Assembly: GCA_018969715.1 (NCBI GenBank)
Contig: JAGWXT010000020.1
Span: forward strand, 1 to 36,472
Origin: Actinomycetales bacterium
GTDB taxonomy: Bacteria; Actinomycetota; Actinomycetes; S36-B12; UBA5976
Direction: 5' to 3'
Length of the DNA: 36,472 bases
The translations under genes and the position numbers were made by a program. Numbering within the stretch: the first letter of the stretch is position 1; each line of letters starts with the position of its first letter. This document shows positions 1 through 7,875 of the stretch, in pieces. Under the pieces are notes generated by a model, which made no database searches, was not told the origin of the DNA, and saw only the letters and a list, made by a program, of their open reading frames with translations.

Positions 1-2
1 CC

Positions 3-3000
3 ACCCCCACCGCACCCACCCCCGCGGCGGATCTGCAGATCCTGCGGGGCGCCGCCGCGCGCACGGCGGCGAACATGACCGCGAGCCTGTCGCTGCCCAC
101 CGCAACCAGCGTGCGCACGATCCCGGCGAACCTGCTGGTGGAGAACCGGACCTTCCTGAACAATCACCTCGCCCGTGCCCGTGGCGGCAAGGTCTCCTTC
201 ACGCACATCATCGCGTGGGCGATCGTGCGAGCCCTGCGTGACATCCCGGCGATGAACGCCGCCTACGTCGAGACCGATGGCCGTGCGGCCGTGCACGTCA
301 ATGGGCACATCAACCTCGGCCTGGCCATTGACCTGCCCCGGCCCGACGGCAGTCGCAGTCTGCTGGTGCCCTGCATCCGGGACGCCCAGGACATGGACTT
401 CCGTGCCTTCTGGTCCGCCTACGACGCCCTCGTCGGCCACGCCCGGGACGGCACCCTCACCCCCGGCGACTTCGTCGGCACCACGGTCACCGTCACCAAC
501 CCCGGCACGATCGGGACGATGCACTCCGTGCCCCGGCTGATGGCCGGGCAGGGACTGATCGTGGGCGTGGGGGCGATGGAGTATCCGGCCGAATGGCAGG
601 GCGCGGCCCCCGAGACGCGCGCGAGGGCGGCGGTCGGACGCACACTGACGGTCACGTCCACCTACGACCACCGGATCATCCAGGGCGCACAGTCCGGGGA
701 GTTCCTCCGTCGGGTGAACGACCTGCTGCTCGGCGCGGACGAGTTCTACATCGACCTGTTCAGCTCCCTGCACGTGCCCTACCGGCCCTACCTGTGGGCA
801 CAGGATGTCGCAACCGAGCACGATGCGGACCTGCCCAAGGTCGCCCGCGTGCAGGAGCTCATCCACGCCTACCGGGTGCGCGGCCACCTCATCGCCGACA
901 CCAACCCGCTGTCCTTCGAGCAGCGCAGCCAGGCCGACCTCGTCATGGCCAACCATGCCCTGACGATCTGGGATCTGGACCGGGAGTTCGCCACCGGCGG
1001 CTTCGGCGGCCGCCCATTCCTGCGGCTGCGCGAGATCGTCGACCTGCTGCGCACGGCCTATGCCGGCAGCATCGGCGTGGAGTACATGCACATCCAGGAC
1101 CCGGTCCAGCGGGCGTGGATCCAGGAGCGGGTTGAGCGACCGCCGCAGCGGCTGACCGAGTCCGCCCAGCTGCGCATCCTGCGCCGGGTGCGGATGGCGG
1201 AGTCCTTCGAGCGGCTCCTGCATACCAAGTACGTCGGCCAGAAGCGCTTCTCACTGGAGGGCAGTGAGACCGCGATGGTCAGCCTTGACACGATCCTCAG
1301 CCAGGCCGCCACCGACGGGCTGGCCGAGGTGTGCCTGGCGATGCCCCACCGGGGACGGCTGAACGTGCTGGTCAACATCGTCGGCAAGTCCTATGCGCAG
1401 GTGTTCCGTGAGTTCGAGGACGTCGTGACCGAAGGTGCGGTGCAGGGGTCGGGCGACGTCAAGTACCACCTCGGCTCACAGGGGGTGTTCCACGCCGAGG
1501 ACGGCGCGAGCGTGCCGGTGTACCTGGCGGCCAACCCCTCGCACCTGGAGGCGGTCGACCCGGTCCTCGAGGGGATCGTGCGGGCCAAGCAGGACCTGCT
1601 CGGACGCGAGCACGGCTTCCGGGTCCTGCCGGTGCTCATCCATGGTGATGCGGCCTTCGCCGGACAGGGCGTGGTCACCGAGACCCTGCACCTGTCGCAG
1701 CTGCGCGGCTACCGCACCGGCGGGACCGTCCACCTCATCATCAACAACCAGGTCGGTTTCACCACCACCCCCGAGTCAAGTCGCTCGAGTGTGTATGCCA
1801 GCGACGCGGCCCGCATCGTGCAGGCGCCGATCTTCCATGTCAACGGGGATGACCCGGAGGCGGTGGTGCGCGCCAGTGCGCTGGCGTACCAGTTCCGCTG
1901 CGCATTCCACAAGGACGTGGTCATCGAGCTGGTCACCTACCGGCGGCGCGGCCACAATGAGGCGGACGACCCCTCCCTCACCCAGCCCCGGATGTACGCC
2001 GCGATCGATGCGATGCCCAGTGTCGGCGACCTGCACTCCCAGGCGCTGATCGGACGGGGTGACATCACCGCTGAGCAGGCCGCGGCCATCGCCCAGGAGA
2101 CCGCAGACCACCTCGCCCAGGTGTTCGCTGCCGCCCACTCCCCCACCGCCGAGCCCGCCGAGCCGGCGCCGACCGGATCGGCGTCGTTCGACTGGTCGCT
2201 GGACACCCGCATCCCGGCGGCAACCCTCGATGCGGTCATCGCCACCCAGGCGGAGGTGCCGACGAACTTTCACGTCCATTCGCGGCTGGCACCCCAGTTG
2301 GCGCGCCGCACGGCGATGCCAGCCGAGGATGCCATCGACTGGGCGATGGCCGAGACGATCGCCATCGGCTCCCTGCTCGCCGAGGGCCGCACCGTGCGGC
2401 TGGCCGGACAGGACTCCCGGCGCGGAACCTTCGGCCAGCGGCATGCGGTGATCGTCGACGCCCAGACCGGCCGGGGCTTCAAACCGCTGAAGCGGCTGGC
2501 CCGCGATGGTGCCCGCTACTTCATCTACGACTCACTGCTCAGTGAGTTCGCCGGGCTGGGCTTCGAGTACGGCTACTCAGTGGCCCGGCCGCAGGCGCTG
2601 GTGATGTGGGAGGCGCAGTTCGGGGACTTCGCCAACGGGGCGCAGACGATCATCGATGAGTTCATCGCCTCCGGTGAGCACAAGTGGTGCCAGACCTCGG
2701 GTGTGGTGATGCTGCTGCCGCACGGCATGGAGGGGCAGGGGCCGGATCACTCCTCGGCCCGGATCGAGCGCTTCCTCGCCCTCGCGGCGGCCGACAACAT
2801 GACCATCGCCCAACCGTCGCAGTCGGCCAACTACTGCCACCTGCTGCGATGGCAGGCGCTCGGGGGCCACCACCGGCCACTGGTGGTGTTCACGCCCAAG
2901 TCGATGCTGCGCTCCCGCGCTGCTGCCAGCCCGGTGCGCGCCTTCACCGAGGGCGGGTTCGCACCGATCATCGTCGACCCCCCGGCCGACCCCGCAGCAA

Positions 3001-3347
3001 CGCGGTTGATCCTGCTCGCAACGGGCAAGATCACCCATGAGCTGGCAGCGGCACGCACCGCCCGCGGTCGTGACGATGTTGCGGTGATCCGGGTTGAGCG
3101 GCTGTTCCCGCTGCCGGTGGCCGAGATCCGGGCGGCCCTCGCCGCCCTGCCCGCCGCGCCGCTGCGCTGGGTGCAGGAGGAGCCGGCGAACCAGGGGGCC
3201 TACCCCTTCATGGCGGTGGAACTCGCCGGTGAACTCGACCGTCCACTGGCGCGGGTGGCTCGGCCGTCCTCACCCAGCCCCGCGGTGGGCAGCCACCACC
3301 GTCACGATGTGGAGCACACGGCACTGCTGGCAGCGGCCTTCGCCTGA
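3..3347 (+). CDS. kgd: Multifunctional 2-oxoglutarate decarboxylase/dehydrogenase (Kgd, SucA/OdhA type), 5' end outside window
   Basis: Decarboxylates 2-oxoglutarate with thiamine diphosphate and passes the succinyl group on in the TCA cycle. Actinobacterial Kgd fuses an E2-like succinyltransferase domain to the E1 dehydrogenase. The frame is open from the window edge, and the 24 residues before the first Met (position 75) include LRGAAAR, which resembles the mycobacterial sequence just before its catalytic E2 region. About 100 or more N-terminal residues are therefore missing. Counting from Met 75, the E2 domain covers about residues 1-240 with the DHR active-site motif at 198-200. The E1 part follows, with HRGRLNV and the ThDP-binding GHNEADDPS at 626-634, then the transketolase-like pyrimidine and C-terminal domains to residue 1090. 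No lipoyl domain is visible. It converges on the MDR oxidoreductase gene 13 bp away. The E2-E1 fusion makes the identification very secure. Confidence 0.96.
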   Translation, partial: TPTAPTPAADLQILRGAAARTAANMTASLSLPTATSVRTIPANLLVENRTFLNNHLARARGGKVSFTHIIAWAIVRALRDIPAMNAAYVETDGRAAVHVNGHINLGLAIDLPRPDGSRSLLVPCIRDAQDMDFRAFWSAYDALVGHARDGTLTPGDFVGTTVTVTNPGTIGTMHSVPRLMAGQGLIVGVGAMEYPAEWQGAAPETRARAAVGRTLTVTSTYDHRIIQGAQSGEFLRRVNDLLLGADEFYIDLFSSLHVPYRPYLWAQDVATEHDADLPKVARVQELIHAYRVRGHLIADTNPLSFEQRSQADLVMANHALTIWDLDREFATGGFGGRPFLRLREIVDLLRTAYAGSIGVEYMHIQDPVQRAWIQERVERPPQRLTESAQLRILRRVRMAESFERLLHTKYVGQKRFSLEGSETAMVSLDTILSQAATDGLAEVCLAMPHRGRLNVLVNIVGKSYAQVFREFEDVVTEGAVQGSGDVKYHLGSQGVFHAEDGASVPVYLAANPSHLEAVDPVLEGIVRAKQDLLGREHGFRVLPVLIHGDAAFAGQGVVTETLHLSQLRGYRTGGTVHLIINNQVGFTTTPESSRSSVYASDAARIVQAPIFHVNGDDPEAVVRASALAYQFRCAFHKDVVIELVTYRRRGHNEADDPSLTQPRMYAAIDAMPSVGDLHSQALIGRGDITAEQAAAIAQETADHLAQVFAAAHSPTAEPAEPAPTGSASFDWSLDTRIPAATLDAVIATQAEVPTNFHVHSRLAPQLARRTAMPAEDAIDWAMAETIAIGSLLAEGRTVRLAGQDSRRGTFGQRHAVIVDAQTGRGFKPLKRLARDGARYFIYDSLLSEFAGLGFEYGYSVARPQALVMWEAQFGDFANGAQTIIDEFIASGEHKWCQTSGVVMLLPHGMEGQGPDHSSARIERFLALAAADNMTIAQPSQSANYCHLLRWQALGGHHRPLVVFTPKSMLRSRAAASPVRAFTEGGFAPIIVDPPADPAATRLILLATGKITHELAAARTARGRDDVAVIRVERLFPLPVAEIRAALAALPAAPLRWVQEEPANQGAYPFMAVELAGELDRPLARVARPSSPSPAVGSHHRHDVEHTALLAAAFA

Positions 3348-3367
3348 CGCCGCGCGGGGATCAGGCG
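3341..3367. terminator. Possible bidirectional terminator hairpin between kgd and the MDR gene
   Basis: CGCCTGA at 3341-3347 and TCAGGCG at 3361-3367 form a perfect 7-bp stem around a 13-nt GC-rich loop that contains CCGCGCGG. Each arm contains the stop codon of one of the two convergent genes. There is no T-tract, so this would be an actinobacterial-type stem without a U-tail. The call rests on the symmetry and the convergent position only. Confidence 0.4.
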
Positions 3368-4362
3368 AGCCGGACCACGAGCTTGCCGAAGACCTCGCCG
3401 GCCTGCATCCGGGCCAGTGCATCGGGCACACCGTCGAGATCGATGACCGAGTCGAGTACCGGGCGCACGCCCGTGCGCTCGAGCATCGCCAGCAGGGAGA
3501 TGAGCTCTTCTCGCGTGCCCATCGTGGCCCCGAGGATGCTCAGCTGCCGGAAGAACACGTGGCCGAGCCCGGCCGGCGGGTTCGCCCCCGAGGTCGCCCC
3601 CGACACCACGATCACCCCACCGGGGCGCGCCGCGCGCAGGGAGTGCAGCCAGGTCGCCTCGCCCACCGTCTCCATCACCGCGTCCACCGGCGCGCTGAGG
3701 CGGCCGCCGTTGAGGACCACTTCACTGGCACCCTGGGCCAGTGCCCGCTCGGCGCGCGCCTCATCACGGGTGTGGACGACCACCTGCGCTCCGGCAGCCG
3801 CCGCCAGTGCGATGCATGCGGTCGCGACACCACCGGTGGCACCTTGGACGAGGACCCGCTGACCGGGCTGGACCGCCGCCCGCGTGACGAGCATCCGGTA
3901 GGCGGTCAGCCATGCCGTCGGCAGACAGGCGGCATGCTCCTCGCTGAGCCAGTCGGGCATCTCGATGAGGTTGGCCGCGGGCACCCAGACCCGCTCAGCG
4001 ACCGTGCCGTGATACCACTCACTGAGCAGGGTCCGATGAGGGTTGAGGGTGGCATCGCCGTCCGCCCCCGACCCCGGCGAACCGGGCTCACCCGCCCCCG
4101 GCCCCGGTTCGGCAATGACCGGGTAGACGATGACCGTTCGTCCGTCGGGTGCGCGCCCGACGGCGTCGGTGCCGAGGATCATCGGCAGCCGGTCCGCGGG
4201 CAGCCCCACACCGCGCAGCGACCACAGATCGTGGTGGTTGAGGCTTGCGGTGATGACGTCCACCGGTACCCAGTCCGGCGGCGGGCTGATGGCGATGTCG
4301 TCGATACGCAGGCCGGTCAGCGGATCAGCGGGGCTTGTCGACGCAACGAAGGCAGCCCGCAC
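3361..4362 (-). CDS. Zinc-type or quinone-oxidoreductase-like MDR alcohol dehydrogenase
   Basis: Predicted cytosolic NAD(P)H-dependent oxidoreductase of the medium-chain dehydrogenase/reductase superfamily, substrate unknown. The 333-residue length is normal. The N-terminal GroES-like half has LNHHDLWSLRG and LGTDAVG. The Rossmann half has a VQGATGGV nucleotide-binding loop near residue 175 and an ARPGGVIVVSGATSG strand-loop. The structural-zinc cysteine cluster of classical alcohol dehydrogenases is absent, and a Gly/Pro/Asp-rich insertion (about residues 85-105) interrupts the N-terminal domain. The start is GTG at 4362. A TAGTGT hexamer lies exactly 6 nt upstream of it, consistent with a leaderless mRNA. 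The gene is divergent from the threonine-aldolase-like gene 17 bp away. The family is certain; the reaction is not. Confidence 0.88.
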   Translation of the reverse strand: MRAAFVASTSPADPLTGLRIDDIAISPPPDWVPVDVITASLNHHDLWSLRGVGLPADRLPMILGTDAVGRAPDGRTVIVYPVIAEPGPGAGEPGSPGSGADGDATLNPHRTLLSEWYHGTVAERVWVPAANLIEMPDWLSEEHAACLPTAWLTAYRMLVTRAAVQPGQRVLVQGATGGVATACIALAAAAGAQVVVHTRDEARAERALAQGASEVVLNGGRLSAPVDAVMETVGEATWLHSLRAARPGGVIVVSGATSGANPPAGLGHVFFRQLSILGATMGTREELISLLAMLERTGVRPVLDSVIDLDGVPDALARMQAGEVFGKLVVRLA

Positions 4363-4367
4363 CCGGG

Positions 4368-4374
4368 CACACTA
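4368..4374. promoter_or_regulatory. Overlapping divergent -10 boxes for the MDR gene and the aldolase-like gene
   Basis: On the minus strand TAGTGT (4374-4369) lies 6 nt before the GTG of the MDR gene. On the plus strand CACACT (4368-4373) lies 6 nt before the ATG at 4380. The same seven base pairs could serve as -10 element in both directions, giving two leaderless transcripts. No convincing -35 box is seen on either side. Confidence 0.45.
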
Positions 4375-4379
4375 GCGGG

Positions 4380-5519
4380 ATGACCGACGTGCTGTCCCGG
4401 GACCGCAGCTTCGCCAGCGACAACTACGCCGGCGCCCATCAGCAGGTCATCGATGCGGTGTGCGCGGCCAACGATGGGCACGCCCGCGGGTACGGCGATG
4501 ACCCGGTCACCGGCCGCGCGATCGCGGCGATCCAGCAGGCCGTCGGCGCACCGGTGGCGGTGGGGTTCGTGTTCAACGGCACGGGGGCGAATGTCACCGC
4601 CCTTGGCCTGGTGCTGCGGCCGTGGCAGGCGGTGGTCTGTGCCGCGGGAGCCCATATCGACAGCGATGAGGCGGGCGCGCCGGCGCGTCTGCTGGGCACA
4701 ACCCTGCTGCGGGTGCCGACCACTGACGGCCGCATCACCCCGGCCGGGGTGCAGGCGGTCTGGCGTCGGATCGGGGATGAGCATGCGGTGCAACCGACGG
4801 TGGTGTCCATCACGCAGTCCACGGAGTGGGGCACCTGCTACGCACTGGACGACATCGCCGTCCTCGCCGAGATGGTCCACGAGCGGGGCGGACTTCTTCA
4901 CATCGATGGGGCACGGCTGGCGAATGCTGCGGCCACCCTTGACTGCACGCTGGCGGCGACCACCTTCGATGCGGGTGCGGATCTGGTGAGCCTGGGGGGC
5001 ACGAAGAACGGCCTGCTCGGCGCGGAGGCGGTCCTCGCGCGACCCGAGCTCGCTGCGGACCTGCCGTGGCTGCGCAAGTCCCTCGGACAGCTGGCGAGCA
5101 AGCACCGGTTCCTTGCCGCGCAGTTCGAGGCCCTCTTCACCGATGAGCTGTGGCGGCGCAGCGCGACCCACGCCAACGCCATGGCCGAGCGGCTGCATGC
5201 GGGGGTGAGGGGGGTGCCCGGGCTGCGGGTAACGCAGCCGCGGCAGGCCAATGCGGTCTTCGCGATCCTGTCGGCGCCGGCCCGCCTGCGGCTGCAGCAG
5301 GAGTACGCCTTCTACCTGTGGAATGACCTCACCGGCGAGGTGCGGTGGATGTGCGCCTGGGATACGCACCCAGCCGACGTCGACCGGTTCATCGCGGCGA
5401 TCCGGGTCGCGGTCGCCGCCGATCCACTGCCGGTGGATCAGGGGACGGGACTCGACGTTGATCAGCAGGCGGGACTCAGCGCGATGGGGGTGGGGCATCC
5501 CCCCGGGCGACCCCGGTGA
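4380..5519 (+). CDS. Low-specificity L-threonine aldolase / beta-eliminating lyase family PLP enzyme
   Basis: Fold-type I PLP enzyme that probably cleaves L-threonine or L-allo-threonine to glycine and acetaldehyde. It has 379 residues. Visible motifs are SDNYAGAH at the N-terminus, FVFNGTGANV, HIDGARLANA with the cofactor-contacting Asp, and SLGGTKNG with Lys209 as the expected Schiff-base lysine. The small C-terminal domain ends in WDTHPADVDRFIAAIR. A TTG 45 nt upstream extends the frame, but the ATG at 4380 is preferred: it begins the conserved N-terminus and has a -10-like CACACT 6 nt upstream. The 3' end overlaps the convergent membrane-protein gene by 44 nt, so the last 20 or so residues (after RVAVAADPLP) are probably an unconserved tail. 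Substrate preference cannot be read from the sequence. Confidence 0.87.
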   Translation: MTDVLSRDRSFASDNYAGAHQQVIDAVCAANDGHARGYGDDPVTGRAIAAIQQAVGAPVAVGFVFNGTGANVTALGLVLRPWQAVVCAAGAHIDSDEAGAPARLLGTTLLRVPTTDGRITPAGVQAVWRRIGDEHAVQPTVVSITQSTEWGTCYALDDIAVLAEMVHERGGLLHIDGARLANAAATLDCTLAATTFDAGADLVSLGGTKNGLLGAEAVLARPELAADLPWLRKSLGQLASKHRFLAAQFEALFTDELWRRSATHANAMAERLHAGVRGVPGLRVTQPRQANAVFAILSAPARLRLQQEYAFYLWNDLTGEVRWMCAWDTHPADVDRFIAAIRVAVAADPLPVDQGTGLDVDQQAGLSAMGVGHPPGRPR

Positions 5520-5928
5520 AGCCGGCGATCACGCAGATCAGCGCGACCGCGCCCAGGCCCACCCCCGCCACCCGCCAGCCCTCCCGCGGATCGCCGATGA
5601 GGTTCCATGCCAGCAGCACGGCCAGCGCCTCGCTCAGCAGCAGCGGTGCCAGCGCCCACCGACGCGCCCACAGCACGCCGGCCGCGACGACGACCAGCCC
5701 GGCCGCGCCGAGGATGAACAGCACCAGCAGGGCGAGCAGCGCACGCAGGTCACCGGTTGGCTCACCGGTGATCCGGGCGAGCACTGCGCCCACCAGCGAG
5801 ACCAGTGCCAGCCCCACGATGAGGACCGCCTGCCCGGTGAGGATCGCTGCCGCGACAGCCTGACCGATGCCCACCTGCCCGGCTCGGGTGCGCAGCCGCG
5901 CCAGGGCCGATCCGATGGTGGCACCCAC
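5476..5928 (-). CDS. Small four-helix integral membrane protein of unknown function
   Basis: About 150 residues. A short cytosolic segment (ATIGSALARLRTRAGQVG) is followed by about four hydrophobic helices, with a charged loop (RITGEPTGD) after the first and WNLIGDPREGW before the last. The pattern GVLWARRWALAPLLLSEALA resembles a common, uncharacterised actinobacterial membrane protein; I assign no function. The frame extends to an ATG at 5985, but GTG at 5928 is preferred because TACCCT lies exactly 6 nt upstream of it, while nothing promoter- or ribosome-binding-like precedes the ATG. The gene is divergent from the diacylglycerol-kinase-like gene, and its 3' end overlaps the aldolase-like gene tail-to-tail by 44 nt. 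Confidence 0.7.
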   Translation of the reverse strand: MGATIGSALARLRTRAGQVGIGQAVAAAILTGQAVLIVGLALVSLVGAVLARITGEPTGDLRALLALLVLFILGAAGLVVVAAGVLWARRWALAPLLLSEALAVLLAWNLIGDPREGWRVAGVGLGAVALICVIAGFTGVARGDAPPPSR

Positions 5929-5934
5929 GTGCGC

Positions 5935-5990
5935 AGGGTATGGCCCGACACCGTGGAGCCATCGGGCACCCGATCCGCGGGGCATACGCT
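5935..5990. promoter_or_regulatory. Divergent promoter region, small membrane protein / diacylglycerol-kinase-like gene
   Basis: AGGGTA at 5935-5940 is TACCCT on the minus strand, 6 nt before the GTG at 5928. TACGCT at 5985-5990 on the plus strand is 6 nt before the GTG at 5997. Both look like -10 boxes of leaderless transcripts. The 44 bp between them must hold both -35 regions; none matches the consensus well. Confidence 0.45.
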
Positions 5991-5996
5991 GCCAAC

Positions 5997-6935
5997 GTGA
6001 GGGCTGCGCTGATCGTCAACCCGGCCGCGACGACAACCTCCCCCCGGATGCGCGAGGTGCTCATCCACGCACTTGCCGCATCCTGCGACCTCACCGTCCA
6101 CCTCACCGGTGAGCGGGGGCACGCCCGGCGGTTGGCGGCGACAGCCGCGCAGGAGGGCGCCGAGCTGCTGCTGACCTTCGGCGGCGACGGCACCGCACAT
6201 GAGGCGGTCAACGGCCTACTCGATGCGGCCGTCGCACGGCCGCCGGTGTTCGCGCCACTGCCCGGCGGCAGTGCGAACGTCTTCAGCCGGGCACTGGGCT
6301 TCTCGGTTGACCCGGTGGAGGCGACCGGGCAGGTGATTGAGGCCATCGAGACCGACCGGACCCGGCGCATCGGGCTTGGCCGCGTGGGTATCGACGACCG
6401 CCCACCACAGTGGTTCACCTTCACCGCTGGCGCGGGACTGGATGCCGAGGTGATCCACGCCATGGAGAGCGTTCGCCGTACCGGCGGCGGCGCCTCTCCG
6501 GCGCGCTATGTGCAGGTGTCGCTGGCCGCTCTTGCCCGCACCGATCGGCGCACCCCGCGGCTGCGGGTCCAGCTCGCCGATGGCCGCACGCTCACCGGGG
6601 TCTACACGGCGATCATCCAGAACTGCGTGCCCTGGACCTACCTTGGGCGCATCCCGATCTCACCGTGTCCGGATGCCCGCTTCGATCGGGGGCTGGACGT
6701 GTGCGCGGTGCGCTCACTGGGAATCGCGGTCACGCTCGGCCTGGCCGGCACCCTGCTGCGGGGCGGCCGCCTTGGCCGCGCTGACCGGCACGTCATCGCG
6801 CACGACCAATTGCGGATCACCGTGGCGTCGGAGACCCCGGTCCCGGTGCAGGTCGATGGGGAGGGGTATCCCGCGGGCCGGACGATCACCCTCACCAGCG
6901 CCCCCGATGCGTTGGGGGTGCTCGACACGCGCTGA
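5997..6935 (+). CDS. Diacylglycerol kinase catalytic-domain lipid kinase (YegS/DagK-like)
   Basis: Predicted ATP-dependent lipid kinase, acting on diacylglycerol, a sphingoid base or a related lipid at the membrane face. It has 312 residues, which is typical. The N-terminus VRAALIVNPAA is the family start. The nucleotide-binding GGDGTAHEAVNG begins at Gly62, followed by PLPGGSANVFSRALG, the equivalent of the usual GTxNDFARxLG with Ser-Ala in place of Thr-Gly. The C-terminal beta-sandwich contains FTFTAGAGLDAEV and VPVQVDGEGYPAG. The start is GTG at 5997, supported by TACGCT 6 nt upstream and by the conserved N-terminus; a longer frame from 5940 is not needed. It sits two genes upstream of whiB1, as I recall a DagK-like gene does in mycobacteria. 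The lipid substrate is not predictable. Confidence 0.9.
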   Translation: MRAALIVNPAATTTSPRMREVLIHALAASCDLTVHLTGERGHARRLAATAAQEGAELLLTFGGDGTAHEAVNGLLDAAVARPPVFAPLPGGSANVFSRALGFSVDPVEATGQVIEAIETDRTRRIGLGRVGIDDRPPQWFTFTAGAGLDAEVIHAMESVRRTGGGASPARYVQVSLAALARTDRRTPRLRVQLADGRTLTGVYTAIIQNCVPWTYLGRIPISPCPDARFDRGLDVCAVRSLGIAVTLGLAGTLLRGGRLGRADRHVIAHDQLRITVASETPVPVQVDGEGYPAGRTITLTSAPDALGVLDTR

Positions 6936-6940
6936 CGGGG

Positions 6941-7000
6941 CCGGCGCGTGGGGGGCCGGCGCGTGGGGGGCCGGCGCGTGGGGGGCCGGCGCGTGGGCCG
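6941..7000. repeat. 15-bp tandem repeat, about four copies
   Basis: CCGGCGCGTGGGGGG occurs at 6941, 6956 and 6971, with a fourth shortened copy from 6986 to about 6999. A 22-bp stretch spanning the lipid kinase stop codon and first repeat (6931-6952) recurs at 7007-7028. The array lies just after the lipid kinase gene. It could fold into GC-rich stems and act as a transcription roadblock, but no specific role can be shown. Confidence 0.85.
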
Positions 7001-7139
7001 GCACGAGCTGACGGGGCCGGCGCGTGGGCCGGCGGCGGGGAGCCTGTGACGGAGGCAACAGCCGTCGTTCGCCCTCAGCGTGGCCGTGGCGCTTGTCAGC
7101 GGAGCATCAATATGTGACCCTTAGGGGGTTGTTCGAGCA

Positions 7140-7155
7140 TGTGAAGAGATTCACA
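7140..7155. promoter_or_regulatory. CRP-like operator upstream of whiB1
   Basis: TGTGA (7140-7144), six bases, then TCACA (7151-7155): a perfect symmetric CRP/FNR-family site. A further TGTGA half-site lies 27 bp upstream at 7113. The site is 152 bp before the whiB1 start, inside the 371-bp gene-free stretch that follows the lipid kinase gene. In M. tuberculosis whiB1 is controlled by a cAMP receptor protein (Rv3676), so the location fits. I could not place a convincing -10 box between the site and whiB1; the rest of 7041-7300 shows nothing else recognisable. Confidence 0.6.
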
Positions 7156-7306
7156 AGCCTCTGTGGGGCACCCTCGCAGCGGGCTGGCAGCGGTGTTGGG
7201 CCCATGCCCATCCCGTCGCCGACCGTGGCAGGGCTGGCCGCCCACGACAACGAGGTGAGCAGGGGTCATGCGGAATCCACCGAGACAGGACGGAAGGCGG
7301 CTGGCA

Positions 7307-7564
7307 ATGGACTGGCGTCACGCGGCAGCGTGTCGAGATGAGGATCCCGAACTGTTCTTCCCGCTGGGAAACACGGGTCCTGCGGTTACCCAGATTGAGG
7401 CAGCCAAGGCTGTCTGCCGCCGGTGCACGGTGACGGAGTCCTGCTTGGAGTGGGCGATGGAGACCGGTCAGGACTCCGGCATCTGGGGTGGCCTCGATGA
7501 GGACGAGCGGCGCAGCCTCAAGCGTCGGCTGGCACGGGCGCGCGCGGCAGGCTACGCCCGCTAG
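7307..7564 (+). CDS. whiB1: WhiB1-type iron-sulfur transcriptional regulator
   Basis: Small actinobacterial regulator that binds a [4Fe-4S] cluster, senses nitric oxide or redox state, and in WhiB1 proteins contacts the principal sigma factor. The 85-residue product has cysteines at 9, 37, 40 and 46, the WhiB cluster pattern with the WhiB1 spacing. These are followed by the turn GIWGG (58-62) and the basic tail RRSLKRRLARARAAGYAR. The start at 7307 (MDWRHAAACRDEDPELFF) matches WhiB1 proteins and has a GGAAGG ribosome-binding site 9 nt upstream; an in-frame ATG at 7268 would only add 13 unconserved residues. The TAG stop (7562-7564) coincides with the CTAG end of an IS630-type remnant. A CRP-like site lies upstream. 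Confidence 0.96.
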   Translation: MDWRHAAACRDEDPELFFPLGNTGPAVTQIEAAKAVCRRCTVTESCLEWAMETGQDSGIWGGLDEDERRSLKRRLARARAAGYAR

Positions 7565-7643
7565 TGGTGTGTCTCAGGTTTGGCTTTCTCGTTTGTAGAG
7601 GGGGACGCGTCCGCGTTGGGCCTTGGTGAGGATGGATTCGGCG
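7561..7643. mobile_element. Solo end (83 bp) of an IS630-type element
   Basis: This stretch is about 95% identical to 9016-9098, the end of the full-length element that carries the transposase 3' terminus, and has the same orientation. It begins with the terminal CTAGTGGTGTGTCTC. Similarity stops at about 7643, inside a truncated XRE gene. The opposite end of the element is absent, so an earlier copy was deleted down to one tip. The first CTAG supplies the TAG stop of whiB1. Confidence 0.85.
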
Positions 7644-7830
7644 GGGCGATCGCCGGCTGGGTCACGCCAGTCAGTTTCGCCAGCTCGCGCTGACTCCAGC
7701 CCCGCTCCTCGCGCATGCCCCGCACCCGCTCCCCGAGTTCGAACGCCAGCGAGGCTGCCGCGTAGGCGGCCTCGACCGAGGAGTCACCTGCACGGGCGGC
7801 CTTGAGTTCGTTCCACGTCATCCGAACCAT
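7644..7830 (-). pseudogene. XRE-family (HigA-like) antitoxin or regulator, 3' end cut off by IS remnant
   Basis: The residues visible from ATG 7830 begin MVRMTWNELKAARAGDSS and run through FELGERVRGMREERGW into SQRELAKLTGVTQPAIA, the first part of an XRE helix-turn-helix. After QPAIA the homologous sequence stops at the IS junction. The frame runs on through IS DNA as a 27-residue proline/serine-rich tail to a stop at 7561, so the rest of the helix-turn-helix is lost. The start is supported by GGAAGG upstream of ATG 7830; a TTG at 7863 is also in frame. The N-terminus resembles HigA-type antitoxins whose toxin gene usually lies next door, but no matching toxin is present. Probably non-functional. 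Confidence 0.7.
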
Positions 7831-7875
7831 GCCGATGCCTTCCACATTGCATTCACTGATCAACGCTCGCCATAT

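Noticed and set aside
6941-7040. CRISPR-like array
   Set aside because: Units are contiguous 15-bp copies without unique spacers, and no cas genes are present.
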